Shown here piece by piece: positions 62,361-64,000 of a DNA stretch of 64,000 bases. The position numbers were made by a program, and so were the translations under genes. A model generated the notes under the pieces. The model saw only the letters and a list, made by a program, of their open reading frames with translations. It ran no database searches and had not been told where the DNA came from. Source of the stretch: Chaetoceros tenuissimus (taxonomy: Eukaryota > Bacillariophyta > Thalassiosirophyceae > Chaetocerotales > Chaetocerotaceae); NCBI GenBank assembly GCA_021927905.1, contig BLLK01000040.1, forward strand, positions 1-64,000, read 5' to 3'. Numbering within the stretch: position 1 is the stretch's first letter; the number at the start of each line of letters is the position of its first letter.

Positions 62361-63860
62361 ATGAGCAGTCAAGGCAATCAGGAGACCGACACTGCAGCAC
62401 CGAACAACGCGAGTGAGACAAGTGATAATAACGTGGTGGATAGCAGACGTTCACAACGTGATCAAGACGTGAGGAGACAGCCTACTTACAACAGGTCATC
62501 AACCAAATTCAAAGGTAAAATTGAAGACATAGAATCCTTAACAACAAAGGATGAATCCAGAAAGAACAACTTCACGAAGTTCAAGTCAGATGTTTTGCAG
62601 TATGTGTTAAAGCACTTCACCCATGCTGTTGATATCGTACCAGCACTTAAGGCCGGCAACGACCCAATAGCTGTGTTCAACAAGACAGCACCGTCTAAGA
62701 CTTCCATCAAATCGAGATTGGGACTGTCCATCATCGCGCCACCATCAGATGCAGAGGGAGAAACTGAAGCAGCGAAATTCATCCGTGAGGGAACGAATAG
62801 AGACACTGAGGAAACTATAGCAGCGATCTGGCAGGCAGAGATCAAGATGTTTGTGCAGAAGACAAATGAGCTTCACACCAACATGGCGAAATTGTGGTCC
62901 ATCATCAAAGACCAATGTTCACATTCACTTCAGGAGGAATTGAGGGCCGAAAAGGATTTCGATCAAAAGGAAAAAGACTATAATGTCTTGTGGCTTCTTC
63001 AGACCTTGCAGCAACTAACTTCTGGTATCAATGATACCAGTAACCGCTACTATTCACTCTACCACACAATTAAAGACTTTTACAAGATCTGTCAAGGGAA
63101 AGACGAAACTCTAGCTTCTTACTTTGAGCGTTTTGAGACTGCCGTAAATCTAGTGGACATGACTGGTGGTTCCGTGACTAACTTCGAGCTCATTCACGAT
63201 GAAGAGGTTAAGACCAAGCCCCACATCACTCTTGGTATTGCTTTCCTTGAATGTGCAGATTCACATCGTTACAAAAACTTATGGAAAGAACTACGCAATG
63301 ATTTAGCCAAAGGTGTCGACAGATACCCGACTTCTCTAGCAAAAGCAAACACTTTACTCCGATGCTGGACGGATACCAAGCCTTCCAGTACTCCTAACCC
63401 TCGCAATTTACAACTGCTACAAGATTCAGGTGGTAGAGGTGGTGGTGGTAGAGGTACAGGAGGTCGAGGTACTGGTGGTAGAGGCTCCGGTGGTAGAGGT
63501 GGTAACCGTGTACGGTCCAATCATAATGCTGGCAGTACCCTAGCTGGTACTGATGGACAGACTCACGATGGTATTACTTGTCATGCATGTGGCGCAGAAG
63601 GTCATTATGCACCTGAGTGTCCGAATCCTACACCAGTAAGTCGTTACATCTTTCATCAAGATCTTCATAATTTTACTTTGCAACAACTCCGTAAACTACT
63701 CATCCTCGATACCGGCTCAACTTTTAATTCCTCTTGCAACCCAGACTTAGTTGAAAACATTAGAGCATGTGAGGATGGAGAAGGGATACGTGCATACTCG
63801 AATAGCGGTAGTACCGATTATAATCATGATGCTGACGTCACACTATTACCAGCCATGTGA
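62361..63860 (+). CDS. Copia element 3 Gag and start of protease, fossil
   Basis: 499 codons. Gag helices come first (LWSIIKDQCSHSLQEEL, QTLQQLTSGINDTSNRYYSL), then a glycine/arginine tract (GGRGGGGRGTGGRG), the zinc knuckle CHACGAEGHYAPEC (C-x2-C-x4-H-x4-C), and LLILDTGSTFNSSC, the D-T-G active site of the aspartic protease. The order is normal for copia. Confidence 0.85.
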   Translation: MSSQGNQETDTAAPNNASETSDNNVVDSRRSQRDQDVRRQPTYNRSSTKFKGKIEDIESLTTKDESRKNNFTKFKSDVLQYVLKHFTHAVDIVPALKAGNDPIAVFNKTAPSKTSIKSRLGLSIIAPPSDAEGETEAAKFIREGTNRDTEETIAAIWQAEIKMFVQKTNELHTNMAKLWSIIKDQCSHSLQEELRAEKDFDQKEKDYNVLWLLQTLQQLTSGINDTSNRYYSLYHTIKDFYKICQGKDETLASYFERFETAVNLVDMTGGSVTNFELIHDEEVKTKPHITLGIAFLECADSHRYKNLWKELRNDLAKGVDRYPTSLAKANTLLRCWTDTKPSSTPNPRNLQLLQDSGGRGGGGRGTGGRGTGGRGSGGRGGNRVRSNHNAGSTLAGTDGQTHDGITCHACGAEGHYAPECPNPTPVSRYIFHQDLHNFTLQQLRKLLILDTGSTFNSSCNPDLVENIRACEDGEGIRAYSNSGSTDYNHDADVTLLPAM

Positions 63861-64000
63861 ACATACTATAATAGTTCTGGTATTGCAAATGTCCTTTCAT
63901 TCTTTGAAGTTCAGAAGCTCTATCACGTAAAATTCGACTCAAAAGTTAAAAATGAGTTTTATGTCAGAATGGATGTCGATACCTGGCTACGGTTCAAATG

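Larger units (their letters stand above)
61717..64000 (+). mobile_element. Ty1/copia element 3, 5' part, runs off the window
   Basis: The TGTTGAG start at 61717 fits a copia LTR, and a ~330-bp LTR-like stretch reaches to about 62040. A small ORF, a Gag with CCHC knuckle and the start of an aspartic protease follow. No RT is reached before the window ends. It interrupts the Helitron frame, so it is the younger of the two. It looks largely whole in the part visible. Confidence 0.75.

Noticed and set aside
1-64000. tRNA, rRNA or organelle genes
   Set aside because: No cloverleaf or rRNA core sequence was recognised by eye on either strand; a covariance-model search would be needed to exclude small RNAs.

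Overview
The window looks like a transposon-packed, AT-rich stretch of a nuclear genome from a diatom or close stramenopile. Three things support this: copia elements that read like the diatom CoDi groups, host genes of types that are expanded in diatoms (a GQLGGEIGNHL-type glycosyltransferase-like protein, DUF268, GT92, BspA-type LRR_5), and short GT-AG introns. No bacterial operons, rRNA or convincing tRNA were seen. These family assignments come from motifs read by eye; no database search was possible.

Layout. (1) 133-10185: a ~445-bp repeat, then a minus-strand LINE (copy 1) split by a nearly complete copia element (1266-7480, with both LTRs and a GCAC target duplication). (2) 10186-15206: two pieces of a tyrosine-recombinase (YR, DIRS/Ngaro/PAT-like) retroelement. 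They flank an intact-looking FkbM/Methyltransf_22-type methyltransferase gene (12781-13776). (3) 15207-21359: a longer minus-strand LINE (copy 2). The flanks of the two LINE copies are swapped: the two halves of one 20-bp target duplication lie on different copies. (4) 21360-25415: a non-autonomous relative of a second YR family. It is followed by a truncated host gene, a second copy of the 445-bp repeat and a satellite-like 31-bp tandem array. (5) 28745-40532: a 1.3-kb direct duplication carrying a glycosyltransferase-like gene. It brackets a copia element without recognisable LTRs, a GT92 pseudogene, a DUF268 pseudogene and a GQLGGEIGNHL-type gene. (6) 40651-49185: a whole-looking 8.5-kb YR retroelement with four long reading frames, including a PHD-like zinc finger next to the recombinase. 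(7) 49474-61716: three units, each headed by a 251-252-bp module of near-identical sequence. Unit 1 encodes an OTU-protease protein. Unit 2 carries a hypothetical protein, an LRR_5 protein and a possible nucleotidyltransferase. Unit 3 encodes an OTU plus Helitron Rep (HUH) protein. (8) 61717-64000: the 5' part of a third copia element, inserted into the Helitron reading frame and running off the window.

How it fits together. Most of the sequence is nested mobile DNA. Host genes survive as islands between elements, and several are sugar- or methyl-transferase-like proteins of the secretory pathway. The two most unusual signals are the reciprocal LINE/YR junctions, which a single recombination event (for example circle integration) would explain, and the module-headed OTU/Helitron units at 49.5-61.7 kb, which may be a family of large Helitron-related elements with passenger genes.
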